A DNA stretch of 64,000 nucleotides from Sepiola atlantica (Eukaryota; Mollusca; Cephalopoda; Sepiida; Sepiolidae), in assembly GCA_963556195.1 (NCBI GenBank), contig OY744519.1, positions 35,289,801 through 35,353,800 on the forward strand, written 5' to 3'. Below, piece by piece: positions 32,488-44,864 of this stretch (positions are counted from its first letter, which is position 1; each line of letters starts with the position of its first letter). The notes under the pieces were generated by a model that worked only from the letters and a program-made list of their open reading frames with translations, had not been told where the DNA came from and made no database searches. A program made the translations under genes and the position numbers.

Positions 32488-33881
32488 TTATTTATTTATC
32501 AACAAAACACACAAACAGACATATATCAACACTAACAACGCGCATAAATACGTAAAATTCACATAAATATTACAAAATGAAAATGAAATGTCAATAAATC
32601 CAAATTAAAATTATTTATAATTATTATGGTTAGACTAATTATTTAAAAAATGTGACCATAGCATTAAAGAACATAGGACTAACCATAAATGTAAAAGATT
32701 GAAAATAAATATTAAAATACCGTGTATATCTATGATAATCAAAAGATTACGAAATAATATTTATAGAAGAATAAAATAAATTATTAAAAAAGGACGATAG
32801 AAATAAGATAAATATTTAAATTTAGATATATAATATTTAAGTCTGAATCATAGTTTAATAGTACAACTGAGTTATTTAGTTGCAATCAAGGTTTTATATT
32901 ACATAGCTCGGGCTGCTTATCTTTCTGTCTATTTCGCAGGAAACATTTAATCGTGCTTTGAATGGGTTATGTTCACTAGGTAATCGAACCAAAACTTAAT
33001 CTTCCCCGTCGTATTGCCTATCTACTGCTTGTTCATCGTATCGATTCTTTCTCTGACTCTAAACCAATTTAAATTGCTGGTAGACCAATTTGTTAACTTC
33101 AACGAGCTTAATTTTAGTGACCGTCTCGTGCATCGCCATTCAACCACTTATCATTCTAATATTGTAATAGACCTCGCACCAAATGTCCAAACACTAATTC
33201 GACGGGCTGAATCTCAAGGGTTCTAACACGGAATCGCGATATGCAAACATTAAAACAGGAATACCTTCATCCCATTCCTTATTATGATCTAAACAGTAAT
33301 TCGTGATCATTATTTTTCAAGATAAAATGACATCTTTCCATGGCTCCCTACGATTGAGGATAATATATGCTGGCTTTCACAAAGGCAGTAACGTACGAAA
33401 CGGGGGGAGGGGCGGTTACCAAAGATCAGAGGTGGCAAAGTGCCCTCCGATCATTACCAAGTGCACGCATAATTTAAAATATATTATTAACTGGGCGCCA
33501 CGGCGGTTAATATGACATTTCACAAATTGAAATTAAATTAAATGTTTACTATTGGAAATTCAATTTCGGTTTTCCGGTGAGAGGAAGTAAAACAGTTCGT
33601 CCATAACCCATATTATCGATTGACTTAAACAGTCGTTTCAAGTAAAATGGAACTTTTAATTACTGACTAAAAGAAGCTCCGTTGTTTTGTTTTCGACATA
33701 GTACAGAAAGCAGTATATTCAACCTATCGTTCGTTAATACGTCTTCCCACAGCGTATTTTTGTTACCGAAAGTGATCGGGTTTGTGCGTTTTGCGCTGTG
33801 CACATGTGCATTTCCTGTTGACCTTACCGGCCCCTGTCTATACCTTGCGTACTGTCGATAAATTTCCCGTGTTCACATGAC
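32063..33881. other. AT-rich spacer
   Basis: Contains (TA)n at 32429-32486. The frame at 33014-33226 and other short frames have no family signature. Confidence 0.45.
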
Positions 33882-33955
33882 GATTGTGGCTCAGCTAATC
33901 CGGATTGAGTACGCTGCCCTATACACGCTAAACTATTTTGATTCAAATCACAATA
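33882..33955 (+). other. tRNA-like sequence, probable SINE-head relic
   Basis: ATTGTG (33883-33888) and CACAAT (33949-33954) could pair as an acceptor stem. TGGCTCAGC fits an A box and GATTCAAATC a B box at normal spacing. The T-stem and anticodon stem do not pair well, so a functional tRNA gene is unlikely. Confidence 0.35.
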
Positions 33956-34404
33956 AACGAACGATGAAAAAACTTCCGTGCTCTTATGGGAACAGCAGTA
34001 AGATAGGTAGTTTTATATGAATTCAACGTTTTCAAAAACTCTACAAAAACGAAAACTAAGCTCTTGATAAGGGATTTCAATTTTGAGATCTCGGCTGAAA
34101 ATTCCAAATAAGAAACTCGAAGATCACGAAGTTATAAATGTTAGAACAAATGCGACATTTATTGGCAGTTACTTGAATGTATGAGTTGATTATGTTTTTA
34201 GTTTTACACGATAAATGTTTTCGGTATTTATCATATGTGTAGATTTTATTGACAGCGAGTATAGATTGCATAGACTCAGGCTATTTTTGATGTGCTACTG
34301 ATTTATTACACTAATACATTTGATTAAAGTCCTAATCTATATGTGTAACACACATTTCAATAATTAATTCTGATTTCACTATAGAATAGATAATTTAATT
34401 TAAG
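33956..34404. other. AT-rich spacer
   Basis: Nothing recognised. Confidence 0.5.
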
Positions 34405-34821
34405 AAGCTACCTGGGGAAACTCAAGGTGTTGTTTATCACACGCTCGAACAAGTAGTTAAAATAGATCCATACAAGAGTCATAATCAGAGTGTCATTGAA
34501 CTGAAAGCAAGGTTTGACTCTTTGTTTTATCTGCGAACTGTCCTCGCTGGATTATCGTCGACGGCAATCCTGTAAGATATACTTTTAATAAAGAATACGT
34601 TGGGTACTTAGATATATCTATGTTGCCTTCGGAAGTTCCTCGTCTTCAGGACTCTTTCGCGGCATCTTCCGAGGAAAGAAAGTGGTAAGAGCCTAATAGT
34701 GATAGCCAAATCGTCGGCTATTGAATGACTTAGGTTGATTCATCGATGGCACGTGCAGGAAACAGCATAAAATACTGATATTGCTCTGGTCTTGTTTTTC
34801 ACTATTACAGTTGTTGGTGCC
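34405..34821 (+). repeat. Direct duplication, copy 1 (417 bp)
   Basis: Near-identical to 35953-36367, with about ten substitutions and a 2 bp indel. It starts at aagctacctgggg and ends ggtgcc, in the middle of the transposase-like frame found downstream of copy 2. The segment covers the end of one coding block and a following non-coding part. Offset between copies 1.55 kb. Confidence 0.9.
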
Positions 34822-35070
34822 TGACAAGCCCTTTTTAAAATTTGTTTACTTTGACATATGTATCATTTTTAGGTTGTTGTGTTATCAAGTTGTCACCACC
34901 AAGTACCATCATCTGCATCAAACTGTCATATCTATGTATTATCTACTATGTACTGTACGGTATGACTATTTAGAAAATAAGTTTTTTCTAATATGTAGGC
35001 CTATTTTAAATGTTGCTTCAATTGTTCAATGTATTGATTTTAATCGGTATTTCCATAAATATTGTTCTTA

Positions 35071-35149
<79 letters not shown>

Positions 35150-35489
35150 GATGTCACAGATACTTCCAGAACCTATTTTTATACAGTTTTTAAAAATAGG
35201 TATATAATTACATGCATGCAATTATAAAATAAATCCAACAAATATACATGTATTCAACAATATCGAATATATATCTATATAATTATGTAACCTCTCATAC
35301 GACTATTATAGGTTTAGAACCAAAAGCTTCATACACTAATCTGTTTCGTAAGCCACAACGAATATGGATGGAATTCAATGTGCTGTTCATCAATGAAAAA
35401 AGCTAAATGGTAAGATGTTCTAATCATAGTTTAAATTTATGTTGTGTTCATGAATCAGCTGTGAATACAAGTGAAGTAACATTTTACGG
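34822..35489. other. Spacer between duplicated segments, with (TA)n
   Basis: TA array at about 35072-35142. No recognised gene. Confidence 0.5.
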
Positions 35490-36545
35490 GGTGATTGAAA
35501 ACCTCTTCACATTTTTCGTCTCTTCCACTAACAGGTAAGAAGTCTTATCTTTACATATGAATCTGATGATGAAGCGTTTGATAATTACTTGCTGGAGCGC
35601 GCGTTATGAGATCTTCGTGCAGTAAAAATTGGATTTGAAAGAGTGATCCTAGTACTCAATTCATTAGCTACTGCTTTAGAAAATCTTGAAACGAAAGGAG
35701 ATGCACAGATCATAATGCAGTCATTTTAAAATGTCTCCTTCGTGTCGCATTAGTATTTCTGGGAATAAATACTACTAGAAATAAATCTGGCCAAAAAGTA
35801 AGTTGAAGAACTGGGCATAGGTTTTGATGTCTGCGTAGCTCACATGGGAGCAAACACAATTTTCATTAACACAAAATGAATCAATTAATCGAAGTGAAAC
35901 CAAATGCGAAGACATAGGAATCCTAGTTGAAAAGCAGATTAGAAGAAAAAGAAAGCTACCTGGGGAAACTCAAGGTGTTGTTTATCACACGCTCGAACAA
36001 GTAGTTAAAATAGATCCATACAAGTGTTATAATCAGAGTGTCATTGAACTGAAAGCAAAGTTTGACTCTTTGTTTTATCTGCGAACTGTCCTCGCTGGAT
36101 TATCGTCGACGGCAATCCTGTAAGATACTTTTAATAAAGAATACGTTGGGTACTTAGATGTATCTATGTTGCCTTCGGAAGTTCCTCGTCTTCAGGACTC
36201 TTTCGCGGCATCTTCCGAGGAAAGAAAGTGGCAAGAGCCTAATACTGATAGCCAAACCATCGACTATTGAATGACTTAGGTTGATCCATCGATGACACGT
36301 GCAGGAAACAGCATAAAATACTGATATTGCTCTGGTCTTGTTTTTCACTATTACAGTTGTTGGTGCCACCGCAAAGAGAAGCTTCTCAAAACTGCAGCTT
36401 ATTAAAACTTATTTAAGATCGACCAGGTCGCAAGATCGTCTTTCGAATTCGATCGCTTTTATAAATATAGCATGACACTGATTGACTTTGACAAAATAAT
36501 AAGTGGCTTTGCTTCTACAAAAGCTCGTAATGTCAAAATACAATA
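35490..36545 (+). pseudogene. hAT-superfamily (ZMYM1/DUF4371-like) transposase remnant
   Basis: Two recognisable coding blocks on the plus strand. The first (about 35900-36120) reads EKQIRRKRKLPGETQGVVYH and on to KFDSLFYLRTVLAG, typical of the region before the hAT C-terminal domain. The second (36355-36472) reads ATAKRSFSKLQLIKTYLRST and QDRLSNSIAF, the hAT dimerisation domain. Between them lies about 235 bp ending tttttcactattacag, which looks like an intron with a 3' splice site. After FINI the frame is broken. The catalytic core upstream is not readable. It could be a domesticated host gene relic or a dead transposon. Confidence 0.6.
35953..36367 (+). repeat. Direct duplication, copy 2 (415 bp)
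   Basis: The in-context copy of the segment at 34405-34821, continuous with the hAT-like coding block at its right end. Confidence 0.9.
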
Positions 36546-36699
36546 AATCTGTTTATCAGTCAACCAAAAGTATAATACTTTTGTTTTTTTTAATTCATTG
36601 GTTTTCATTGCTTTTTCAATGTACATCATTATAAATCTTTAATTTCGTTTTGTCTTAGTTAACTTGACTTTAGTTAAAAAAAAACATGAGAGACTTTAT

Positions 36700-38760
36700 A
36701 ACATTGGTGGGGAGATACTTCGCAAAGAAATGTCTTCGAGGAATCGATGCGTAACACATACTGGTTAATAGATAAGCATTTCCCGATTTATTTTTCCACA
36801 GTGATCGCACATAGTCTATAATCATTCTACTGAGATATTCCTCAAATACTGGAATGGCTTGAGATGATCACATGGGATTGTCTGATTTGGAATACGTGAC
36901 ATGTTGTACAGAATTCAATCATATCGCTTCGGAGTTCAGGCCAGTAAAAATACGTAAGGATTTTTTCGCTTGTTTAATTTACCCTAAGTTACCAGTTAAC
37001 AGGATTTCGTGAGCTGTCTTGAGTATATTATGACAATTTAGACCAGTCTTCCGAATTGGCGATATCAGATGGTTTCCGTCTTCTCATTTACATTTCGTCT
37101 TTGACGTTGTAGGTTGTTAATGCATTTTTGATTCCTCGCATTTTCCTATTCGAGTGAAAAGCCTCCCTAAATTTGGTTATTAGCTGTTTACTCCTTCTTT
37201 CATTAGAGTTTAAATCATGTTCCATACGTCGTGCCTTTAAATGGTTAAGAAACGAATTTCACTATAACGCTGTATTCTTTATTAAATCGGTCTATACCTT
37301 CTCTACGTGTTTGTGCGCATGTTACAGCGCCTCATGGTTACTGGTTCGAATTTCTCCTAATTTTTATTTGTGTTGGCTCCATGGACTTTTTTCAGTTCGG
37401 TTAGTGGAGTGACACGCACCTTCTCGCTGGATAATTCATTGCATAACACCACGTATATTCCCTTCATACGCAAGTCGTATACCACTTCAATCAGTACCAG
37501 TCTTGAAACTACATTAGATTCGATAGAGATTTTGTAAAGGGAAATGTTCATAGCTGTCTTACCAACGCCTTACATATATCTGCTTGTGGATGTTTTTTGT
37601 CCCGCGTGACATACATGTTTAATGGCGATATGACGCTCCTATGTATCTCAAAATCGTACCTGCCCCTCTTTCGATAAGATCATTTATCGGAGAGACATAT
37701 CCCTTTTATTTAAATGGTTTATATTCTGCGGCTACTCTGCTAGCAGGCATGGCGCCATGTAGTTTGTTTAAGTGTATGTCTTAGTTCATAATCTGGCTAT
37801 TCCAGCGATACTGACACGTTATTGGTATCCTTTCCTACCAGTTTATGGGTCGGTGATTCATTGCTTGATAATTCCCACCTGGTAAGTTTAAATCTTACAT
37901 ACGGGTTTTAATGGCGTAGTTTATCCAACTAGGAGTGTGGAACGCCCGTTTCCTTTCGTACGACAAAATTTGAATCGGGGACTAAGAGGATTGCTGAGTC
38001 TAACCCGTTACTCTATATATGTCAGGGCATACTCGTCTAGCATAACAGCTATCTCATAGATGGTTTCCACCTTTCTCTCATCTAGATAGGTCTCTATATT
38101 ATCTCACGCACACTGTCTGCATTTCTCTCTTGGGATTCATTCTTTGGTCATATGGTAATTATGTTCTACGTTTATTGGCGTGTTCTACCTATTTGAATAC
38201 ACTTCTTTCTGTCGAGGGAATTCGACGAACGACTGCGTCTTAGTGTTCCTGTGACTTCTTAATCGTTAGAGGTATTTCTCCGGTACAACTTCATAAGTTT
38301 TTAGATCACTGTTTAAATTATCCCGTAATCAGCGTAGTCCTTTATCGAACGATTTGCATATTTTTACATGGGTGGTGGGTGGGAGGCGACCCGTTAAAAG
38401 AGGTTTATAACTAGATCGGCTACGTGTCGATTGGCCTTCTTAAATTGAGCGCGATTTTCTCAGAATGTTGCACTAGTCTCACGTGTCTAGCTAAATAAAA
38501 CTGCCGCTGTTTTGTCCTGATATGATATCTATTCTCACCCAGTTCCCTGAATCTAATTCCACGCTCGATTTTCGCTTTTTCAATCTCCGCGTTGACGGTT
38601 GTCTTAGTCTTTTTAAATTCTATTTGTGCTTGCGTAAGTACATGCCCTCTAACCAGTATTTAGTTTAGGACCCTTTCATAAAATCTATCGTTATCAATCA
38701 TAAGCTCGACCACTATTCTAACAAGGCATGGTTCCCATTGGGATGTTTTAACCATTAGCT
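36700..38760 (-). pseudogene. Decayed Ty3/Gypsy retroelement (gag, protease, integrase relics)
   Basis: Read on the minus strand. The gag relic at about 38620-38010 has FKKTKTTVNAEIEKAKIERG, then VEFPRQKEVYSNR and YLDERKVETIYEIAVMLDEY (38100-38025), the SCAN-like capsid block of this Gypsy group. A protease-flanking relic at 37551-37357 includes VSRLVLIEVVYDLRMKGI followed by VLCNELSSEKV. An integrase zinc-finger relic at about 37025-36830 begins AHEILLTGNLG and ends IPVFEEYLS. RT and RNase H between the last two are missing. Stops and frame changes throughout; no LTRs found. Inactive and old. Confidence 0.6.
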
Positions 38761-41489
38761 TCAGATTTTACCTGTTTTCAATATTGCGTCCTTCTTTAAT
38801 CTACTTAGTTTTTAAACGAAGGTGTCTTAAGAAATTCTTCTATCAATGCCATTGTGATTTGTAATCCATCAACTATCGATTGTCATTTAAATTCTAGCTG
38901 TATTAAAATGATCGATGACCGAACGCGTCTGTTGCATTGCAAAATCAGCGCAATGCAAATGACACTAAGAATTTAATCTCATTGAAAACATCTTATCTCA
39001 GGCCCAAATATTTATCGTGTATTGCAACATAAATAGCAACAGACAACAGACATTATGCTTTATAAATAATGCAATTCATTTAAATAACATATATAATACG
39101 ATGAAAATAAACAGGGTAATGTAAAACATGTGTGTGCGTGTGTATGTGTACGTGTGTGTGCGTATATGCGTGATTATCGTAATTATAAAAGATAACTTAG
39201 CTGGGCTGATCTCAACATGAAATAGAAAGATGATGGATGTCCGCATCTTTTTTTTCTTTCGCTTTATTCATCTCCTCTATTTTTGTTTTTGTTTCTTTTC
39301 TTTTATATTTTTTATTTCTGTCAACATCTATTTTTTGTTTGTTTATCTTTCCTTTTTATTATCTCTGTTTCACATATAGTTCTTTCTTTTCCTGACTTGA
39401 ATTATCACATAGTGTAACTTTCTCCTTTGCCGAAATCGCATCTGCTTGTCATCCCATGAAAATAAATAGCTTAGGTCAATTCTTTCTTTTGGCGCCCCGT
39501 GAATTCTTATTTGGCGGGGCGTGGATTAAATAGATGCGAAGCTTTTTCTGGGAGTTGAACTTATCCGTGACGAATACATTGGAGTCTTTCCTCAAATTTC
39601 TGTTGGAATGGTTAAATTATTTCTGGTTGTCGTTTTCAGCTTCGTTGACATTCTGTCAATAGATAATATCTCGGAATATTTCGTGTTTAGTTTCGGGATA
39701 CATCAAGTATGCAAAGTTATATCTTTAAGGCCATTTCTCGCGAGATAATCAGTGGAACTAACGCTGCTGTTGATTTTTCCCTGTACATAGCCGGTATTTG
39801 TCACGTGATCCATAATTCAGATGTTTTTCACATCTTCCGTATATGACCATATTGGCAGCTTTCCAAAAGGTGTTATTACTACGTATGCATATGTGTTGCT
39901 AAGTTTGTTTTGTTTATATATTTTCTTCTAACACAATATTACGATATATATATATATAAACATAATCAATATTATGATCAATATTTTTTAAGTTCTTATC
40001 CACATACCCATGTGTTTCATCCTTTTCCAGGAATAATCAGTGTGAAGGATGACTGTTCTGCCAGTCACACGATTCGAATCTCAGACCGAAGTCACCTTTA
40101 ACTTTCAAGTTTGAACCTCTAGTGCTAGTTTTCACGAATGCTTCATATATAGATAAGTATTGGCTTTTGAGGTACATAAAAATAAAAAAGCAAATTAATT
40201 ACAGAAAACTGCAACTCAGTTTTGGTTTTTATAAACTCCGTGTGGAATTTTCGGGGTATATTTAAGAACGTATCAATGTTTTGTGTTTTTGGTAAGTGAT
40301 ATATTTCGGACACCAACAAAATGGCATAATAGGTTGAAATTATTCCGTTGGTTTAATACACTTGGCTTCAACAATTATTGCACGGGTTTATAAATATACG
40401 TATTTCAATTAGGGTTTTTTAGTGTTTTTTATGCAATATTTTAAATAAACAATATGCTTATGTTTTCCACGTATGCTTTATTTATATATATGTAGGGACT
40501 TAAAAACGAGAAAATAAAAACATTTATTCGTGCTTATAATTGTCACCAAAAATGCCAGACTAGATAAAAAAACAATGATTCGCAATAGTCTGTGATTAAA
40601 TTGTTTTTATTATAATTATTTTTAGCGGCAACATTATTAAGATGTTCTTATTTTGTCGGGAGCGACAGAATAGCTTTCTTTTTTTAGGAACCGTAATTTA
40701 AGTTTAGACACGTATTTATTTTCTGTTATGAGGTTTTTAAAAAATCAAGGAGGATTTCGTTTATTAAACATTTTTGCGGGGTCTAGAAATGTGTTTTTAT
40801 TTTGATAATACTTTATTTAAAAAACTGTCAGGCTTCGTTCGCTCGCTATCACTTCGCAATGTAATTCCTATTTATTACTTAAAATCATTGAAACGAAACT
40901 AATTAATAAAAAAGAAGACCCTAACTATATATCCTCTATCTTTCTCTGTCTCTCTTTTCAGTAAGAAAGGACAAAACTTATCGATAAGACAGAACTAATC
41001 GATCAGAAAAATAGACAAAACTCTGTATCTCCTCTGTTTTAATTATAATAATGATAATAATTAACTAAAAGGAATGTGGAGAAAGTCAGTATAATTACAA
41101 TAATCGTAAGAGCACTAGGAACAAGACCTGGAAAAAAGACTGGGAGAAATTACAACCCACGGTATCATTTAAACTATACAAAAGACGGCAATGATTAAAA
41201 CACCTGCAATCTTAAGAAAAATCCCGAATGCAGAAACCAACCCGCATAAACTACGAAGGGTCACATGGAATCTACAACAGGAAGAAAACAAAACCACAGA
41301 AAGAACACCACATCACTAAGGAACAGAAAATGTAAAAAAACATTACTTTATGAGCTCCTACCCCCCAATAAATTACATCGGCCCCAGCTGACACGAGACA
41401 AAAATTAACTAATGAACAGAAATAGCAAGAAACATCATAAGCTCCACCGCTCTCCTCTAAAATAAAAATAAATAAATAAAAAAAAAGTA
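38761..41489. other. AT-rich spacer
   Basis: No gene recognised. Contains a short TG-rich run near 39130-39175 and the dispersed repeat at 39353-39515. The frames at 39910-40101 and 41272-41508 are low complexity. Confidence 0.45.
39353..39515 (+). repeat. Dispersed repeat, copy 1
   Basis: About 160 bp (tgtttcacatatagt, cttgaattatc.catagtgta, then a tctttct...gcgc end) that recurs at 50677-50833. Copy 2 is directly abutted by a LINE 3' end. Family unknown. Confidence 0.7.
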
Positions 41490-41519
41490 AAATTGTACCA
41501 GCTATCATGCAATTCCAGA

Positions 41520-42215
41520 AGGAAAAAGTTCAACCTAAAGCTCATCCCTGTGTTTGACGGATCTACGTCTGTGGTGGACTGGGTTGAGAAGGTGGAACTA
41601 ACCTGTCGTTTATGTGGGGTCAAGCAAGTCGAGTTGGTGATATCTCTTCGACTAATGAGAGGCGCTCTAGATGTTTACCAGAAGCTGAACGAAAATGATA
41701 AGGCCAATGTCGAGCAGACGAAGGCTGCGCTCTACAAAGCTTTTGCGATAGACCCCTGCACAGCATACGAACGTTTTACTACCCGGAAACAATTGGCAGA
41801 CGAAACAGTCGATGTCTCCTTTGCTGCATTGAAAAAGCTGGCCGTTCTGTTTGGAGGGTTGGCTTAACAAACTTTCGTGTACGCATTTGTGGCCGAACTC
41901 CCTGTTCGAGTGAAGCAACTCCTGAGGTCATCCGTAAGCATAGAAGCGACACCGATAGAACAGCTACTTGAGCGCGCCCGTGCTATCATCAGGGATGAAA
42001 CGGAACTTGATGAGCATGTCGTAATGGCCACGCAGTCGGCCCAGAGAGTGCTTAAAATTTCGCATAGGACAGACTCGCATGCCAATGTAAATTGTTTCCG
42101 TTGTGGGCGAAGTGGTCACATTACAAGGAATTGCATGGATAGAAGACTGGGGCGCATACGATACTTCTAATGTGGCGGGATCGGACACATGGCCTCAAGC
42201 TGTTCGGGAAACGAG
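41520..42215 (+). pseudogene. Gypsy gag region with two zinc knuckles
   Basis: Frame pieces 41493-41867 and 41877-42170. The capsid-like start is LKLIPVFDGS with a VVDWVEKVELTCRLCGV line; the C-terminal nucleocapsid has a CCHC knuckle CFRCGRSGHITRNC (about 42091-42132). A second knuckle CGGIGHMASSC follows immediately after a stop codon at 42168. A stop at 41865 also breaks the capsid part. The product would bind and package element RNA. Confidence 0.7.
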
Positions 42216-42299
42216 TCAGGGGACAAGATGTCAGCGCCGCTCTGCTCCCCAGACAAGTTGTAAACGAGGTGCAACCAATCATCAGAGTACATGCCAACC

Positions 42300-43110
42300 A
42301 AAAGCCTAGCTCAGCGCTTCTTGATTGAGGCTGCTCCCGTACTATAGTGCATGCAAGGATATGCCGCAACTGGAGCAAGAGGATCATTAAAATAACCACT
42401 TATAAATGGCGAGACACATGCATGTTGTGGAGTAGCATTGGTAAAGATTTGTGGTGTATCCGCTGAGGTAAATGTTCTCGTCACACAGAAATACATAATG
42501 GGCTTCGACCTACTGCTCGGATATGACGCTATCAAGGCACTGGGTGGTGTTCTCATTACGCCAGCTGGGACTGAAATTCCCTGAGGCACCGGTGTATGCC
42601 GCATTTTGTATTGATCGGCCAGACTTCAAGGTCGAGTTTGACCAACGCCAAAAGATCGAGACTGCGTCGTGGAAATGGACGAACGATAAAGTACCAATCA
42701 AGTTACGGAATAGCGTCACAGAATACCCCGTGACCGCGAACGTTAGAGTCGCATATGAACAAGAGCTTGACGCCTGGATCAAAGATGTCTGGTTGATTCC
42801 GTACCCCAACCAAGATCTTGCACATCCATATAATTGCAGCGGTACAACAAAACAAATCAAAGGTGCGACCAGTCATTGACTACTGTGAGCTAAATCAATA
42901 TATTGAGGTTTAAACGGCTGATGCCGATGTATGTGCAAGAAAGTTACGGGAATGGCGCCAGAAAGTATCGAATGTATCATTGCCCGATTTGAGGAAGGCC
43001 TATCTGCAGGTGAGGGTCGACAAAACTTTATGGCCATTCCACGAGGAAACGAGGAAATGTGATTTCCGGCATCCCTGAATTTCTCACAAGAAGGACCATT
43101 TTTTCCTTGT
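42300..43110 (+). pseudogene. Gypsy protease and partial reverse transcriptase
   Basis: The protease active-site line reads LLD-stop-GCSRTIV near 42320-42350, so the central residue of the D-x-G triad is a stop. A later frame has YIMGFDLLLGYDAIKALGG (protease C-terminal fold). The RT starts with ELDAWIKDVWLIPYP (42760-42806), then KVRPVIDYCELNQ and SLPDLRKAYLQVRVDK (motif A) in shifted frames to about 43030. The YxDD box is not found anywhere; the palm appears deleted between about 43110 and 43330. Confidence 0.7.
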
Positions 43111-43326
43111 GTGGAAAACTTGTTGGACATCTGTCAGTGTGTGTTCGGCTGCGTGTGGCAGTGTGTGTAATAAAATGCAGAGAGAATGCGGTAACCAAAG
43201 GGTAGGGTGATGAAACAAGTGATGCCCTCATGACCCGAATGATTACAAAAAGTGTTGAGAGAGCGACGCACGAGGACCCGGCTCGAGAAGAGTGGTGTGT
43301 CAATGGACAAGAAATGCATGTATGAG

Positions 43327-43740
43327 TTGACGCTAGTTCACTAGCATTGGGAGTCCTGTTGGAAAAAGATAAAGCCATGTTGGAGGATGCCTGTTGGTTG
43401 CGGCCTGCAAACACCGCCCACCACATCAAACTTGCTGAGTTAGATGCTGTGATGAAGGGCGTAAACCTAGCACTACAGTGGCAAGCAAAGAGGTTGCACT
43501 TGCATAACTCCTCCCTTTGCGTCTATCGCTGGGTGTCCGACACGCTGACTGGGAAAGCAAAAATACGCACTAAGGCAGCAAGTGAGATGTTGATAAGACG
43601 ATGGTTAGACACCTTAAAGAGTCTGGTCTGCGAGTATGACCTGGTAGTCAGCGTAAAATTGGTCCCGTCGTACTGCAACCCTGCTGACCAACAGACACGA
43701 GTGCCTCGCAAATGGTACGATGCAATAAAGGTGGGTGTCG
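43327..43740 (+). pseudogene. Gypsy RNase H domain
   Basis: The frame enters at about 43327 with DASSLALGVLLEKD (first catalytic Asp), then AELDAVMKGVNLALQW (Glu line), VYRWVSDTLTGKAK (second acidic line) and CNPADQQTRVPRKW near the end. A largely intact stretch of 138 residues; it would remove RNA from the hybrid during reverse transcription. Confidence 0.7.
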
Positions 43741-44490
43741 AGCCCGTTCAGCAAACGTGCGCTGCTAGTGAGCACGATGAGCAAGCAGCAGATAGAAAAC
43801 ATCCACAGACAGAGCGGACATCCAGGCGTCAAGAGGACTCTATATTTCGTCAGGCGAGTAAATCCAGCAGTTGCAAAATCAGAGGTGAAACAAGTCATCA
43901 AGCACTGTGAGATGTGTCAGTCAATTGAACCAACACCAGCGCGGTGGCAAAAAGGACGACTGGAAGCAAGCGATGCATGGCAAAGAGTGGGAATGGATAT
44001 CACCCATTATAATGGCAACCACTTTCTTACTCTCATCGACTGTGGACCAACCCGTTTTGCAGTTTGGCGACACATTGCACGCCAAGATTCGGCAAGTCTT
44101 ATTCGACAACTATTGTCTGTCTTTAATGAAAGGGGTGCAACGCATGAGATTTTGGCCGATAACGACCCAGCATTTTGCAGCCAACGAGTAAGACAGTTTT
44201 TATTTGAATGGGGAGTTCAATTGCGGTTGCGATGCGCTTACGTACCTTCAGGCAATCGCATCGCGGAAAGAAGCCACCGCAGCATGAAGAAGATTGCTGC
44301 CAGGAAGAAGTGTTCTGTTGTGGAAGCAACATACTGGTACAATGTCACGCCGAAGGATGGCATGTCCCCAGCAACCGAACCCGCGAACGCCATCTACACG
44401 TACCGGACTCGGGTAAAAGGTATCGACATTGTGCAGTCACTTGACAATGAGGAGATAGACGGGCCATATGATGTGGGAGATCATGTCTGA
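43735..44490 (+). CDS. Gypsy integrase, 251 codons, nearly intact
   Basis: HHCC zinc finger: IENIHRQSGHPG ... HCEMCQS. Catalytic core: first Asp in WQRVGMDITHYNG, second in EILADNDPAFCS, Glu in GNRIAERSHRSMKK, giving the D-D-E layout of retroelement integrases. A C-terminal basic and YNVTPKDGMSPAT block follows. The frame is open to a TGA at 44490; similar downstream residues (LRRSSRIKRPP, CIMCDQEIRRS near 44795-44864) in another frame show that the native C-terminus was longer. Strand transfer of element cDNA is the known role. Confidence 0.8.
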   Translation: MSSPFSKRALLVSTMSKQQIENIHRQSGHPGVKRTLYFVRRVNPAVAKSEVKQVIKHCEMCQSIEPTPARWQKGRLEASDAWQRVGMDITHYNGNHFLTLIDCGPTRFAVWRHIARQDSASLIRQLLSVFNERGATHEILADNDPAFCSQRVRQFLFEWGVQLRLRCAYVPSGNRIAERSHRSMKKIAARKKCSVVEATYWYNVTPKDGMSPATEPANAIYTYRTRVKGIDIVQSLDNEEIDGPYDVGDHV

Positions 44491-44864
44491 GTGAACCGCC
44501 AGGCTGTCGATGTACCACCAAATTCAAACGTGGACGAGTGACTGGCATGATTAGTAAGCAATCTGTGCTGGTGGATAGAATTTCACGTCACATACGCGAT
44601 CTCCGCCCTGCTTTGGGGGCGGACCATTCAACCACTGGGGAGAGTAATAGGTCGTCTGGCGATAAACTGTTAATGGGCAGCGCCAGTGATTCTCACGAGA
44701 ATGAAGCCGTAAGTTCAGAAGTAGAAACTTTGTCAGTAGAAAGCGGAAACTTCATCGAACGATTCAGAAGCTAAAACTGGGATACATGTCCCACTTCGGA
44801 GAAGCTCACGAATCAAAAGGCCACCTAAACCTTGCATCATGTGTGATCAAGAGATCAGGAGGAG

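Larger units (their letters stand above)
41493..44860 (+). mobile_element. Ty3/Gypsy retroelement internal region, decayed
   Basis: About 3.4 kb, visibly GC-richer than its flanks: gag with zinc knuckles, protease, partial RT, RNase H and integrase in order, followed by a candidate 3' LTR at 44865. Stops, frameshifts and an RT deletion make it defective. The 5' LTR is not intact, although 41494-41528 is about 85 percent identical to the start of the 3' LTR. Confidence 0.8.

Noticed and set aside
34628..36240. CTGAAGACGAGG ... CCGAAGG on the minus strand of both duplicated blocks as a hammerhead
   Set aside because: The CTGAAGA and CGAA boxes are there but stem II would need a one-base loop, and no stem III or stem I forms.
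37340..37362. B-box-like ggttcgaattt and a similar site near 40060
   Set aside because: No A box at suitable spacing and no cloverleaf; the first lies in the Gypsy relic.
41494..41528. Calling a complete 5' LTR for the Gypsy element
   Set aside because: Only about 35 bp match the 3' LTR start and the sequence then enters gag, so the evidence is insufficient.
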